NCBI RefSeq assembly: GCF_001602095.1 | Contig: NZ_CP014991.1 | Coordinates: 1,302,001 to 1,366,000 of the forward strand | Reading direction: 5' to 3' | Source of the DNA: Helicobacter himalayensis | GTDB lineage: Bacteria > Campylobacterota > Campylobacteria > Campylobacterales > Helicobacteraceae | DNA: 64,000 nucleotides | Part shown: piece by piece, positions 37,053-46,600 of the stretch | Layout: every line of letters starts with the position of its first letter | Numbering within the stretch: the stretch's first letter is position 1 | Translations under genes and position numbers: made by a program | The notes under the pieces: model-generated | What the model was told of the DNA's origin: nothing | The model's input: the letters and a program-made list of their open reading frames with translations, nothing else | Databases searched by the model: none

Positions 37053-37058
37053 TAAAAT
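37053..37058 (+). promoter_or_regulatory. Candidate -10 box of the autotransporter gene
   Basis: TAAAAT about 80 bases upstream of the ATG at 37138. AT-rich surroundings make this uncertain. Confidence 0.3.
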
Positions 37059-37137
37059 TACACATCAAGCTTGTTTTGTCGATTATCATTTTAAGATAAG
37101 TTTCAGACTTTGTCATAGAAAGTTGATAGGAAGTTGT

Positions 37138-38493
37138 ATGAGAGGATTACAAGAAAATGCGAAGAGGCACGCACGAGGACAAAAAGCTACAAACCAAGCT
37201 ACAAATAGAGACACAAAAGAAATTACAAAAGAATCTAGAGAGCAAGGAGATAAAGCGCACAAAGCAACTATTACCCCCCCCCCCCCGAGACCTAGCCAAG
37301 CCTTATCTTTTCATTACATTTCTATAAAATCTAATGATAAAGCAACGACAACTTCGCGATTAAACAATCTCAAACACTACAAACAAAATAAAAAATCACA
37401 AAACACAAAGCCTCACCACGCAAAGCACCTAAGCTCTAAACCTTATCTCTTTTTCCCTATATTCCTATTCTCTTCCTATACCCCAGCCTTAAGCCAAAGT
37501 AACGACCTCTCAATGTATTGCGATACAGCAACACGCACTCAAAATAGATGCGATATAAACCGAGCTTTCAATGTTAGGCAAACTTTCACCAATCAAATAG
37601 GAACAGCAGATACTTACCTCACCATAAATGCCAATATCAATGCCAGTGGCTGGAGCAGGGTTTCTTTTATCACAAACAATGACACTACCTCTGCATTCTA
37701 TTTAACAGTGCAACAAGGAGCATCTTTAAATAACACAAATGTGAGAGGCACCACAGTGTTTGGTTCAGTGAGAAACACTACCTCAATCATAGAAAACCAC
37801 GGCAAAATTGGCATGGGCAATTCAACTTCTACTACTTGGGATAGAGATGCTCAGCGCAGTATGGGGGCTAGTGGTAATCTTACTATGACAAATAGTGTTA
37901 CAGGACAAGTCGCTCGTATAACTGTTTCTTATGGCAGTCACACTATTAGCAACCAAGGAATTTTCAACGAAATAGCTATACAAGCTGGTAGCACAGCAAA
38001 TATAACTAACGCTGGCACTATCACTGCTCTCATCAGCTCTAGCACTATCGCTAACCTCACAAACCAAAACAATGGGCGCATAGCCACTTTAACAAACACT
38101 GGTGCTATCACTACCTTAAATAACCAAAACAACGCCACTATCACAACCCTTACAAACCAACAAGGTGCTGAGATAACAACATTAAACAATCAAGGCACTA
38201 TAACCACCCTAAATAACAACAATAGCGCTACACTCGCAACATTAAACAATCAAGGCACTATAAATACTTTCAGCATCTCTGGTGGTAATCTTAGACAAGG
38301 CACAAACTCTGGAAACATAGGGACTTTTACTGTAGCAGACAATCAAAATCAAGGCATAAACGCCGTAGTAACTAGCTTCACAAACCAACAAGGTGGGAGA
38401 ATAACAACCCTTACCAACCAACAAGGTGGTGAGATTCAAACCTTAACTAATGAAGGCACTATCACAACCCTTACCAAACAAATGGACGCATAG
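37138..38493 (+). CDS. Giant autotransporter, N-terminal part (phase-variable; frameshifted from its C-terminal part)
   Basis: Start of a surface-exposed type V secreted protein. The ATG at 37138 follows AGGAAG. An unusual basic, Asn/Lys/Thr-rich extension of about 100 residues, containing four prolines encoded by a C13 tract, precedes a hydrophobic signal core (YLFFPIFLFSSYTPALS, about residues 103-119). The passenger begins with two cysteines (MYCDTATRTQNRCD) and turns into short beta-helix-like repeats of the type TITTLNNQG. The frame closes at 38491-38493, after KQMDA. The natural continuation is in another frame from about 38480 on, and the simplest explanation is loss of one CCAA unit. 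As sequenced the product would be a 451-residue passenger piece without a beta-barrel. Confidence 0.8.
   Translation: MRGLQENAKRHARGQKATNQATNRDTKEITKESREQGDKAHKATITPPPPRPSQALSFHYISIKSNDKATTTSRLNNLKHYKQNKKSQNTKPHHAKHLSSKPYLFFPIFLFSSYTPALSQSNDLSMYCDTATRTQNRCDINRAFNVRQTFTNQIGTADTYLTINANINASGWSRVSFITNNDTTSAFYLTVQQGASLNNTNVRGTTVFGSVRNTTSIIENHGKIGMGNSTSTTWDRDAQRSMGASGNLTMTNSVTGQVARITVSYGSHTISNQGIFNEIAIQAGSTANITNAGTITALISSSTIANLTNQNNGRIATLTNTGAITTLNNQNNATITTLTNQQGAEITTLNNQGTITTLNNNNSATLATLNNQGTINTFSISGGNLRQGTNSGNIGTFTVADNQNQGINAVVTSFTNQQGGRITTLTNQQGGEIQTLTNEGTITTLTKQMDA
37274..37286 (+). repeat. Poly-C tract (13 C), phase-variation switch of the autotransporter
   Basis: Run of 13 C encoding Pro residues ahead of the signal peptide. 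With 13 C the frame from the ATG at 37138 stays open into the signal peptide. Other lengths not differing by three would abort translation before export. No good alternative start lies between tract and signal core. Confidence 0.88.
38473..38482 (+). other. Frameshift site in the autotransporter (missing CCAA unit)
   Basis: The sequence reads TTACCAAACAAATGG. The same motif elsewhere in the gene (about 38646) reads ACCAACCAAACAAATGG and is in frame. Adding one CCAA here joins 37138-38493 to 38547-42158 into one open frame of 1674 codons. Confidence 0.75.
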
Positions 38494-38546
38494 CCACTTT
38501 AACAAATAATGGCACAATCACAAATGGCATAACTAACCAAGGAGAA

Positions 38547-41500
38547 ATGCAAAACCTACACAATAATTTTGACTTAAGCTCTATTACAAATACTGGGAGT
38601 ATCAATGAGTTAAACAACGCTAGCAACATAACCATAACAACACTCACCAACCAAACAAATGGACGCATCACAACCTTAAATAACTCTGGCACATTCACCA
38701 CTCTTAATAACCAAAGCACGATAGACACACTAACTAACCTTACCGACGCAACACTTACCACACTTAATAACACAGGCACTATCACCACACTAGATAATGA
38801 GGCTCAAGGCTCTATAACTAGCTTAAATAACCAAGCAAATGGAAATATCGCCACGTTGATAAATGCTGGCACAATAGGCACAGCTGGGGCTACCACTACC
38901 AATCAAGGCAGCATTACACAATTAGAAAACACTGGGACAATCTACCAACTCACCAATGCCAATGGTGGAAATATCGCCACGATACTCAATAATGGCACGC
39001 TCACAGGAGGACTCACAAACCAAGAGGGCGGGAGTATCGGCACTTTCACACATGCATCTACCACAGTTTTAGATTCTCTCACAAACATTGGCTCTATGGA
39101 TACTATTAATAACCAAAATGCCCAAATCACAGCTATCACAAACCAAACAGGCACAACCACTCACGGAAGCATTAATAACCTAAACAACCAAAATGCCCAA
39201 ATCACCACTCTTACAAACCAAGCAAATACACAAATTACTAACCTAAATAACTCTAACTCCACACTTACCACACTTAATAATACAGGCACTATCACTACAC
39301 TTTCAAATGCGGACAACTCCATACTAACCGCACTTAATAACCAAGCAAACGCCTTAATTACTACACTAAATAACACTACAGGCTCTACGCTTACCACACT
39401 TACAAACAATGCAAATGCACAAATTACTAACCTAAATAACTCCGCTATATTAACCACACTCAATAACCAAGCAAATGCCACGATAGATACACTTAGCAAC
39501 TTTGACACACTTACAACTCTGACAAACGCGGGCAATATAGCTACACTTAATAATACAAACAACGCTACACTCACAACCCTTACAAACTCTGGGAATATAA
39601 ATCAACTCAACAACATAGCAAATGCCACACTTACCACATTAAACAACCAAACAAACGCGCAGATTCAAGAGCTTAATAACAATGCTGGGCTTCTAAATGC
39701 ACTTACAAATGCTGGAACTATTGATAATCTAAATAATACAAACAACGCTACACTCACAACCCTTACAAACAATAGCGAAATCACAAACCTAAACAATGCC
39801 GCTAGAGTTATCACACTAGATAATGAAGCAAACGCGCAGATTCAAAGGCTTAATAACTCTGGCATTCTTACCACGCTTACTAATAAAACAAATGCACAAA
39901 TTACTACACTCTCAAACTCTGGCACACTAAATACCCTTCACAATCAAACAGCCGCCACACTAGAGACACTTGAGAACACAAACAATATCACCACTCTTGA
40001 AAATCAAGCCGGAAGCACACTCACCACACTAAATAACAACACAGGGACTATCTCTACCCTAAACAATGCTGGCACACTCACCACACTTAACAACAACGCT
40101 AACATTACAACTCTCACCAACACAGGCACACTCACCACACTTAGCAATGGTGCATTTATCTCTAACCTAACACAGAATACAGCCAATGCACTCACCTACT
40201 CAACAAACCAAGATGGCTATGTCCATACTCTTGATTTACAAAGCGGAAGCATAACCATAAATGATGAGCTCTACATAGGTAGAAATAGACATAAACAAGG
40301 CACACTTGCCACAGGTGCAAGTATTATCAACGCACTAGGCAGACAAGGAAGCAACCAAGTAAAAGAAGGCGCACTCACCATAGCCACAAACTCCACTATC
40401 AACGCACAAGATAAAACAATAAGCGTGTATGGAACTCTCAATAATCAAGGCACGATACAAGTAGGCGAGCTTATCTTAACGCGAGGCATATCTAACCCAC
40501 AAGCGCTTCTTGCCCAATATAGTGGCAGTCATATCAATGGCACTATCAACAATAGCAATAACAACGGCTCAAATATCACACTTCAAAATTGGGTGCTAGA
40601 ACTCACACAAGTTGCCTCCGACTATAATGACAAAACCAAAGCCAAAGACGCAGACACCAAGGGACATATTATTATGGATAAGAATGTAACCATAGGTAAT
40701 CTAAAAACAGGCACAAGGTTTGGTGCTGATGGAAGCAGTGTATTAGATAGAGAGGCAGGTATCTTAATCATCGCAGACACAGACAAATGGGAAGAAAAAT
40801 ACAACTATGAAGCCCTCTTTTTGAAAAACGACAATGGCGCGCTCACCACAGCTTTAAAAGAAATTAGAAACCTTGATGGCGAAATTGTGAATAAAACAGA
40901 CCAATATGGCAAAGAGACACAAACTAAGGCTGAAAATTTAGGAGGAGAAGCGACTTTGAGTATCCAAGCCCTCCGCAATCTCTACACCCCACAAAGCACT
41001 GTGAAAATCATAGATTTGCAAGATGGCTTTGCTGTGGGCTTAGAGCCTAAGGGTTCTCCATCAGAAACACTCTCTACTATTTTGCTTAATGGTGCTATCG
41101 CTAACAACTTGCTTATAAGCAACCTCATAGATTCTATGAGTAGGAGAATGTTTCATAAAAGCCTAGAACACAGAAAAGGTCAAACATATAGTGTAATGTC
41201 AAAAAGCGTAGATGAACAAGGCAAAAGAGTGAAAGACAAAAACGATATACTCGTCCCCTTGGCATACAATAACATCGATATGCTCCAAGAAGCAGATATG
41301 ATTTATTCCCCTCACGCTGCAAACTCTTCTTATCAAGCTTTCTTTCTACCCCTTAGTCGCTACACTACTTCTAAGCTAGAGGGAGGCTTTAGCGGTAATG
41401 AATTCATCGCTGGAGCTTTAATGGGAGGCTTTTTAAACCTTAAATCTCACGGAAGCTTGGGATTTTACGCAGGGTATGAGAGTGGGCATGGCACAATAGG

Positions 41501-42158
41501 ACGAAGTGATGGTAATGCAAAAATCAAGCATAGCAATGTCCTAGCAGGACTGCACTACTACAAAACCTTTTATACAAAAGATATGCGAGAATACTACTTC
41601 AAAGCAATCTTTCACGCTCAAAACCAACGTCCAGACTTTGAAGTGTATCGCAGCATAGCTGGTGATAGTGCTGTTGATAAAATCTCTGCCTTTGGGATAG
41701 ATGCAGAAATGCGCTTAGGAGCCACCCTCTATAATGTATTCAAAAATAGCGCGCTTAGTCCTGAAGTAGGTCTTGGCTATGGACTACTTCATATTGCTCC
41801 CTTTAGCCTTACCTATGAAAGCACAGTCTTGCAAAATGAAACTTTCCCAGCCCATAGCTTTCATATCCCATATGTGCATGCTAAAGTGCGCTACATTAAA
41901 GCATTTGCTAACAACAAACGATATAGCATTCTCCTAGGTGGGAGATATAACATCGATTCTGTGCATAGTGCTAGCGTGCAGATAGGAGATTTTAAGGCGA
42001 GTTCATCATTTAATGTCCCAGCACTCGTAGGGCTAGCAGGGGCGAGTTTCTCATATTCACTCGGCAAACGTTCTGAAATCGCTGCCCAGCTTGATGGTGC
42101 TTTCTCTGTTTGGCAGTTAAGTGGTTCTCTCTCTGTACGTTATAGCGTATGGTGGTAA
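38547..42158 (+). CDS. Giant autotransporter, C-terminal passenger and beta-barrel
   Basis: Continuation of the preceding gene in a shifted frame; open reading without a stop begins before 38547. Residues 1 to about 560 are dozens of 9-10-residue repeats built on TLxNxGxIxTL (for example TTLNNSGTITTLDN), which should form a long parallel beta-helix. A non-repetitive region follows. The last 270 or so residues are an autotransporter beta-domain (from about YQAFFLPLSRYTTSKLEGGF) ending in the aromatic LSVRYSVWW, the usual barrel end recognised by the Bam machinery. Alone it lacks a signal peptide and would not be exported. The last 540 bases are duplicated in inverted orientation at the right edge of the window. 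Its stop codon overlaps the next gene. Confidence 0.82.
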   Translation: MQNLHNNFDLSSITNTGSINELNNASNITITTLTNQTNGRITTLNNSGTFTTLNNQSTIDTLTNLTDATLTTLNNTGTITTLDNEAQGSITSLNNQANGNIATLINAGTIGTAGATTTNQGSITQLENTGTIYQLTNANGGNIATILNNGTLTGGLTNQEGGSIGTFTHASTTVLDSLTNIGSMDTINNQNAQITAITNQTGTTTHGSINNLNNQNAQITTLTNQANTQITNLNNSNSTLTTLNNTGTITTLSNADNSILTALNNQANALITTLNNTTGSTLTTLTNNANAQITNLNNSAILTTLNNQANATIDTLSNFDTLTTLTNAGNIATLNNTNNATLTTLTNSGNINQLNNIANATLTTLNNQTNAQIQELNNNAGLLNALTNAGTIDNLNNTNNATLTTLTNNSEITNLNNAARVITLDNEANAQIQRLNNSGILTTLTNKTNAQITTLSNSGTLNTLHNQTAATLETLENTNNITTLENQAGSTLTTLNNNTGTISTLNNAGTLTTLNNNANITTLTNTGTLTTLSNGAFISNLTQNTANALTYSTNQDGYVHTLDLQSGSITINDELYIGRNRHKQGTLATGASIINALGRQGSNQVKEGALTIATNSTINAQDKTISVYGTLNNQGTIQVGELILTRGISNPQALLAQYSGSHINGTINNSNNNGSNITLQNWVLELTQVASDYNDKTKAKDADTKGHIIMDKNVTIGNLKTGTRFGADGSSVLDREAGILIIADTDKWEEKYNYEALFLKNDNGALTTALKEIRNLDGEIVNKTDQYGKETQTKAENLGGEATLSIQALRNLYTPQSTVKIIDLQDGFAVGLEPKGSPSETLSTILLNGAIANNLLISNLIDSMSRRMFHKSLEHRKGQTYSVMSKSVDEQGKRVKDKNDILVPLAYNNIDMLQEADMIYSPHAANSSYQAFFLPLSRYTTSKLEGGFSGNEFIAGALMGGFLNLKSHGSLGFYAGYESGHGTIGRSDGNAKIKHSNVLAGLHYYKTFYTKDMREYYFKAIFHAQNQRPDFEVYRSIAGDSAVDKISAFGIDAEMRLGATLYNVFKNSALSPEVGLGYGLLHIAPFSLTYESTVLQNETFPAHSFHIPYVHAKVRYIKAFANNKRYSILLGGRYNIDSVHSASVQIGDFKASSSFNVPALVGLAGASFSYSLGKRSEIAAQLDGAFSVWQLSGSLSVRYSVWW

Positions 42159-43570
42159 GGTTTATGAAAGGTTTGAAAACAAGATTTATGCAAGCATTAG
42201 AATCTAAACGCACTCACACGCAACAAACCATACAATCCGCAAAAAAAAGCCTAAAAAACACAATGATTTATGCAAAATCCATCTTGCATATTGCTTTATT
42301 CTCAAACATTATGCTCTTTGCCTTGCTTTTCACCACAAGCTATACAAACGACTATGACCGCGCAATCGCCCAATCCCTCAAAAGCGGAGGTAAGCTCTAT
42401 CAAAAGGCTTGTGCTTCTTGTCACGGTAGGAAAGGGAGGACCTTGCCTCCGGGTGCGCACTTTAGCATACCAATAATAGAGCGAAGTCAAGGAGAACTAG
42501 TTTCTCTACTTAATTCCTACCGCACAGGAGCAGTAGATACAGGTGGCGCAAAAGGAACTATGAGTGCAAATCTTATGCGTTATAAATTTAGCGATACAGA
42601 TATAGAAAACATAGCCTACTATGTGGCAAGTCTAAACCCAACTCCCCCCGTGCTTCAAGGCTATTACTATCAAGTAGCAGCTTATCATAATGAAGTTCCA
42701 GAAGAGATTTTAGCGCGCATTGCAGAACGTGATTATGTAGTGCATACCACAGAATACAATGGAAAAGAACTCAAACGATATCTCATAGGTCCTTATGTGG
42801 ATACCCAAAGTATGCAAGCAGACAAAGAATATATAGCAGAACTCACAGAACACACCCATGTGCAAAAAAAGATGAAACCACTTGTGCGCTATATGAGTAG
42901 CGATAATGAAATATTTTCCCTTGAAAAAGACTACGAGCTTAAAGATTCTCTAGGAGTGTCCTTGCAAACCCCACAATTATATAGAGCAGAAAACAACCTA
43001 ACTACAAAAAACAAAGCAGACGATACACACGAGACGCAAAACCCAGAATCCAAAGAGAGTGAAACCAACACAACTAAAGAAGACCTAGAAGTTTCGCAAG
43101 ATTCCCTAGATGAAGCAAAGGCACAATCCCAAGAGCAAGAAAAAGAGGAATATTCTATAACAGAGTCCCAAGATACGCAGAGCTTAGCATCACAAGATTC
43201 TACGCTTAAGGCACTCTTTAAGTTTGAAACAGACGCACTAGGGCTAGATGAAGAGCAAGAGGGAGAGGGAGAAATGTCGATTCCAAATGGGTATTACTAC
43301 ATACTTGCCACTTATGCTAAAACCATACCGCTAGACACATTAGAGAAACTCAAAGACGAGGATTACAAACTATTCACACGAGGGGATTATGTGCATATAC
43401 TCATAGGTGGCTATGATACCAAAAGCACCCTTTTATCGCATAAAGCAAAGGCAAATGCCCTAACCAAAGCCTTGCATATCCACAAATATCAAGACCAAAA
43501 GCCTAGAGTCATATTTATAGAATCTGGCAAGATAAAAGAGTTGTATTTGAAAGAGAATAATAAAAAGTAG
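42149..43570 (+). CDS. Membrane-anchored cytochrome c with two SPOR-like domains (copy 1)
   Basis: Unusual chimera. A basic N-terminus leads to one membrane helix (about 46-63), then a mono-haem class I cytochrome c (haem site CASCHG at 88-93, likely axial Met in GTMSANLM near 138, ending YYVASL). The first SPOR-like domain is at about 161-225 (YYYQVAAYHN ... RYLIGPYVDT). An acidic Ser/Glu/Gln linker (about 280-375) follows, then a second SPOR-like domain at about 380-445 (YYYILATYAK ... HILIGGYDTK). SPOR domains bind denuded septal peptidoglycan, so a periplasmic, wall-attached redox protein is inferred. It overlaps the autotransporter stop by ten bases; ATG 42164 is an alternative start (TAAGG just before). 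Identical to the copy at 62050-63471. Confidence 0.85.
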   Translation: MVVRFMKGLKTRFMQALESKRTHTQQTIQSAKKSLKNTMIYAKSILHIALFSNIMLFALLFTTSYTNDYDRAIAQSLKSGGKLYQKACASCHGRKGRTLPPGAHFSIPIIERSQGELVSLLNSYRTGAVDTGGAKGTMSANLMRYKFSDTDIENIAYYVASLNPTPPVLQGYYYQVAAYHNEVPEEILARIAERDYVVHTTEYNGKELKRYLIGPYVDTQSMQADKEYIAELTEHTHVQKKMKPLVRYMSSDNEIFSLEKDYELKDSLGVSLQTPQLYRAENNLTTKNKADDTHETQNPESKESETNTTKEDLEVSQDSLDEAKAQSQEQEKEEYSITESQDTQSLASQDSTLKALFKFETDALGLDEEQEGEGEMSIPNGYYYILATYAKTIPLDTLEKLKDEDYKLFTRGDYVHILIGGYDTKSTLLSHKAKANALTKALHIHKYQDQKPRVIFIESGKIKELYLKENNKK

Positions 43571-43689
43571 TAGAGAGCAGCACCTTTATAATGTATAAAA
43601 GTATAGAATCTCAAACATTACCCAAAAACATTTAGTGTTTGAGTAAAACTCCAAACTTATTTTTACTACTCTTGGACTCTTGAAAAATC

Positions 43690-44424
43690 TCTTAAGGATT
43701 CTTTGCTTGTGTTAGATTCTTCGCTTATGCTCAGAATGACAAGAGGAGTCAGAATGACGAGGCTTCTTTTTTGTCATTTTGAGGGAGTGAAATGACTGAA
43801 AAATCTCTTAAAGATTCTTTGCTAGATTCTTCGCTTATGCTCAGAATGACAAAAAAAAGGGGAGTATGATAAAAAAGGGGAGTATGATTAAAGGGAGTCA
43901 GAATCTTAAAGTGAGTCAATATGACAAAGGACTCGATACGACAAACCCTTACCTTGTCATTCTGAGCCTTCCCTTTTGTCATTACCCCCCTTGTCATTCT
44001 GAGCGGTAGCGAAGAATCTATGTTTTTTTCTTAGAAACTAAATACCCCAAACCGCGTTGCAGAATCCACAGAATCTTAACAATCAAAACACGCCGAGTAT
44101 GCACGCGAAGCGGAGCTTGTCAGGGGGCTTTGTTCTTGTAAGTGATACATTTTAAGGAATAGATGCGGAGCTGAAGCGGGATTCATTTCCGCGAGGCGAT
44201 ACAATTATATGGACAGGCGATACAATCTAAAGGAATAGAATCTAAATTCTAAAAACTAAGATATTAAGATATTTCGCTTGCGCTCAATATGACAAAATAT
44301 ATTTCATTCTGAGCCTTTAGGCGAAGAATCTAAGGATTCTAAAACAACATTACAGAATCTTGGAATCCAATCAGCCAAAACGCGTTGAGTATGCGCGAAT
44401 ACAATCTAAAGGAATAGAATCTAA
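43690..44424. repeat. Dispersed repeat cluster in the left arm
   Basis: Most of the 1-kb gap between the cytochrome/SPOR gene and aroC. Second-family copies (AGATTCTTCGCTTATGCTC, AGAATGACAA and inverses) dominate 43700-44020. First-family copies (GCACGCGAAGCGGAGCTTGT, GAGGCGATACAAT) occupy 44080-44240 and a shortened one 44355-44424. An apparent 82-codon frame at 43749-43997 is only repeat read in frame. 44425-44572 shows a worn first-family copy (TCGCTTACGTTCGCACTCGG) and nothing else. Confidence 0.8.
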
Positions 44425-44572
44425 GATTTCTGTAATGCTGTCGGTGGCTTTAGAATCCATTCCTTTAAGTTATATCGCTTACGTTCGCACTCGGGCGCGG
44501 TTATTACTGATTGCAAGATTTTAGCAAAGCGATACGCTCTAAAAAGCAAGGGGCAGATTGCTTACAGGGGGT

Positions 44573-45664
44573 TTAGTTGCGAGAATATACCAAATGGAGA
44601 TTTCGCATATTTGCCGTGGCATTGCAAAGCAATAAATCCGCGAGGATAAGTGCTAATTGCGCCTGCGCGACAATGCTCCCGCGCACCGCAATGCAAGGAT
44701 CGTGTCGCCCTTTGAGCTGCATTTGCACAACTTCTGTGCTTGTGGTTTGTGTGCTTTGGGTAAGAAAAATACTAGGTGTGGGCTTGAAATACACGCGTAC
44801 GATGATTTCCTCTCCATTGCTAATGCCACCAAGCATACCTCCGCTATGATTAGAACAAAAGCCCTGCGCGTTCATACAATCATTATTTTGACTTCCCTTC
44901 AATCTGCTTGCATTCGCGCCTTCGCCAATTTCCACCGCTTTCACACCATTAAGCCCAAGCATAAGCGCGCCGATTTGAGAATCTAACTTCCCAAAAAGTG
45001 GCTCTCCTAGTCCAACAGGCACGCCAAAAGCCTTTATAAGTGCCACGCCACCGATACTATCATTATTTGCGCGCGCATTTTTTATCGCCTCTTTTTGCGC
45101 TGACTCCTGTGTGCAATCAAGCGCAAAAATTTGAGAATCTCGCGCTTTTTGGCATTCAGATTCACTAAAATCAAAGTGCGCGGATTCTATCCCGCCAACG
45201 CCCAAAACACCCCCGCCAATGCGGATATTAAATTCTTTTAGTAAAAGTTTTGCGATTGCACCTGCTGCCACTCTTGCCGCGCTTTCCCTAGCCGAGCTTC
45301 TTCCACCACCGCGATAATCACGCACACCATATTTTTTAAAATAAGTAAAATCTGCGTGTCCGGGGCGAAAAACACTTTTAAGATTCTCATAATCCCCGCT
45401 TTTTTGCGCGGTATTTTTGATAAAAAGCGCAAGGGGCGCACCGGTGCTTTTCCCCTCAAACACACCACTTAGAATTTCCACAATATCTGGTTCTTTTCTT
45501 GACGTGGCAAAGACTGAACCGCCCTGTCTTAGGCGCATTTCCTCACTGATAAAATCCATATCAATACTAAGTCCTGCCGGTAGTCCATCTATCACACACC
45601 CCACACCAGCGCCGTGAGATTCCCCAAAAGTGCTTAATTTTAGACGCATACCAAAACTATTCAT
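44573..45664 (-). CDS. aroC: Chorismate synthase
   Basis: FMN-dependent last step of the shikimate pathway. Signatures are [20 protein letters not shown] (12-31), [20 protein letters not shown] with [17 protein letters not shown], and [12 protein letters not shown]. 363 residues. The start overlaps the rnc stop (ATGA), so the pair is coupled, as rnc-aroC is in H. pylori. First gene inside the segment bounded by the inverted repeat. Confidence 0.96.
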   Translation of the reverse strand: MNSFGMRLKLSTFGESHGAGVGCVIDGLPAGLSIDMDFISEEMRLRQGGSVFATSRKEPDIVEILSGVFEGKSTGAPLALFIKNTAQKSGDYENLKSVFRPGHADFTYFKKYGVRDYRGGGRSSARESAARVAAGAIAKLLLKEFNIRIGGGVLGVGGIESAHFDFSESECQKARDSQIFALDCTQESAQKEAIKNARANNDSIGGVALIKAFGVPVGLGEPLFGKLDSQIGALMLGLNGVKAVEIGEGANASRLKGSQNNDCMNAQGFCSNHSGGMLGGISNGEEIIVRVYFKPTPSIFLTQSTQTTSTEVVQMQLKGRHDPCIAVRGSIVAQAQLALILADLLLCNATANMRNLHLVYSRN

Positions 45665-46470
45665 TTCTTTTTACCCTGCTTTTTCTTGCTAAATTTATTT
45701 GACTCTCCCCAAATATTTTGACAATTTTCTATAAAACCTTCCTGTGCAAAATTTTCTTTTACGCAATCTCGCACGCGCGCGCGAGAAAAATCTTGCTCAT
45801 TTTTTTGTAACGCATTATAAGCGATATGCGCGCATTTTTGCTGCGCGACTTTTTTAGAGTTCCCAATGCAACGCGCATATTCCATTTCTCCAATAATCAC
45901 TGCCACTTCAAAAATCTTTTGGTGATCAGGTCCGCTTTGTGAAATAAGCTCATATCTTGGAATCTCCCCAAAGCGCGATTGCGTAACCTCCTGCAACAAT
46001 GTTTTATAATCGCTTGTCAAGCTTAAATCAATTCTTTCATAGCAAGATTCCAAAAGCCTGTATGTGATTTTTGCGGCACTTTGGATTCCAGATTCTAAAT
46101 AAATCGCGCCGATGATTGCCTCAAACGCATTTGAAAGAATTGAAGGCTTTTTGCGCCCTGCGTTGTACTCCTCGCTTTGCGAGATAAAAAGATATTTTCC
46201 TAAATCAAGCTCTAGGGCTAACTTCATAAATCCCTGCTCATTAACAATGCTTGCTCTAAGTTTTGAAAGGTCGCCCTCCGTGGCATTTTCAAACTTTTTA
46301 AACAAATATTCCCCCACGAGCAAATCAAGCACTGCATCGCCCAAAAACTCCAAACGCTCATTATTAAGCCGACTTTTGCAACTCCTATGCGTGAGGGCTT
46401 GTATGAGTAAGTTTGGGTCTTTAAACTGATATTGTAATTTTTTTTCAAGCATATCTAAATGATTTTTCAA
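45661..46470 (-). CDS. rnc: Ribonuclease III
   Basis: Cleaves double-stranded RNA in rRNA processing and regulation. The signature [20 protein letters not shown] is near residue 38 with catalytic Glu/Asp; a double-stranded RNA-binding domain follows (about 160-230). The C-terminus is extended by a basic tail ([12 protein letters not shown]). I keep the TTG start at 46470 because GGAG lies five bases upstream; the ATG six codons later has no ribosome site. Coupled to aroC. Confidence 0.95.
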   Translation of the reverse strand: MKNHLDMLEKKLQYQFKDPNLLIQALTHRSCKSRLNNERLEFLGDAVLDLLVGEYLFKKFENATEGDLSKLRASIVNEQGFMKLALELDLGKYLFISQSEEYNAGRKKPSILSNAFEAIIGAIYLESGIQSAAKITYRLLESCYERIDLSLTSDYKTLLQEVTQSRFGEIPRYELISQSGPDHQKIFEVAVIIGEMEYARCIGNSKKVAQQKCAHIAYNALQKNEQDFSRARVRDCVKENFAQEGFIENCQNIWGESNKFSKKKQGKKK

Positions 46471-46600
46471 AATAACTCCAACATTTAGGGTTTTTACGAG
46501 GAACAGGAAGCGGGTATTGTAGCAGATTTGACTTAAAAATTCACAAAGTGAAATTAGTATAGAATCTGCGCATAAATCTTATAAAAAATTAAGGGATTGT

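Larger units (their letters stand above)
41620..44424. repeat. Left arm of a long inverted repeat (at least 2,805 bp)
   Basis: Reverse complement of 61196-64000: position x here pairs with 105620 minus x there. Every stretch compared is identical, including the full 473-residue cytochrome/SPOR protein. The match ends at 44424 (after GGAATAGAATCTAA). Its other end is not seen, because the partner arm runs off the window. The arm holds the autotransporter C-terminus, the cytochrome/SPOR gene and about 850 bp of dispersed repeats. Confidence 0.93.

Noticed and set aside
39161-39574. Minus-strand hydrophobic frames inside the autotransporter
   Set aside because: Antisense of Asn/Thr-rich repeats gives Val/Leu-rich shadows; no start signals.
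43749-43997. 82-residue frame, identical to one at 61623-61871
   Set aside because: Made of second-family dispersed repeat (VILSISEESS-like spurious translation); no ribosome site.
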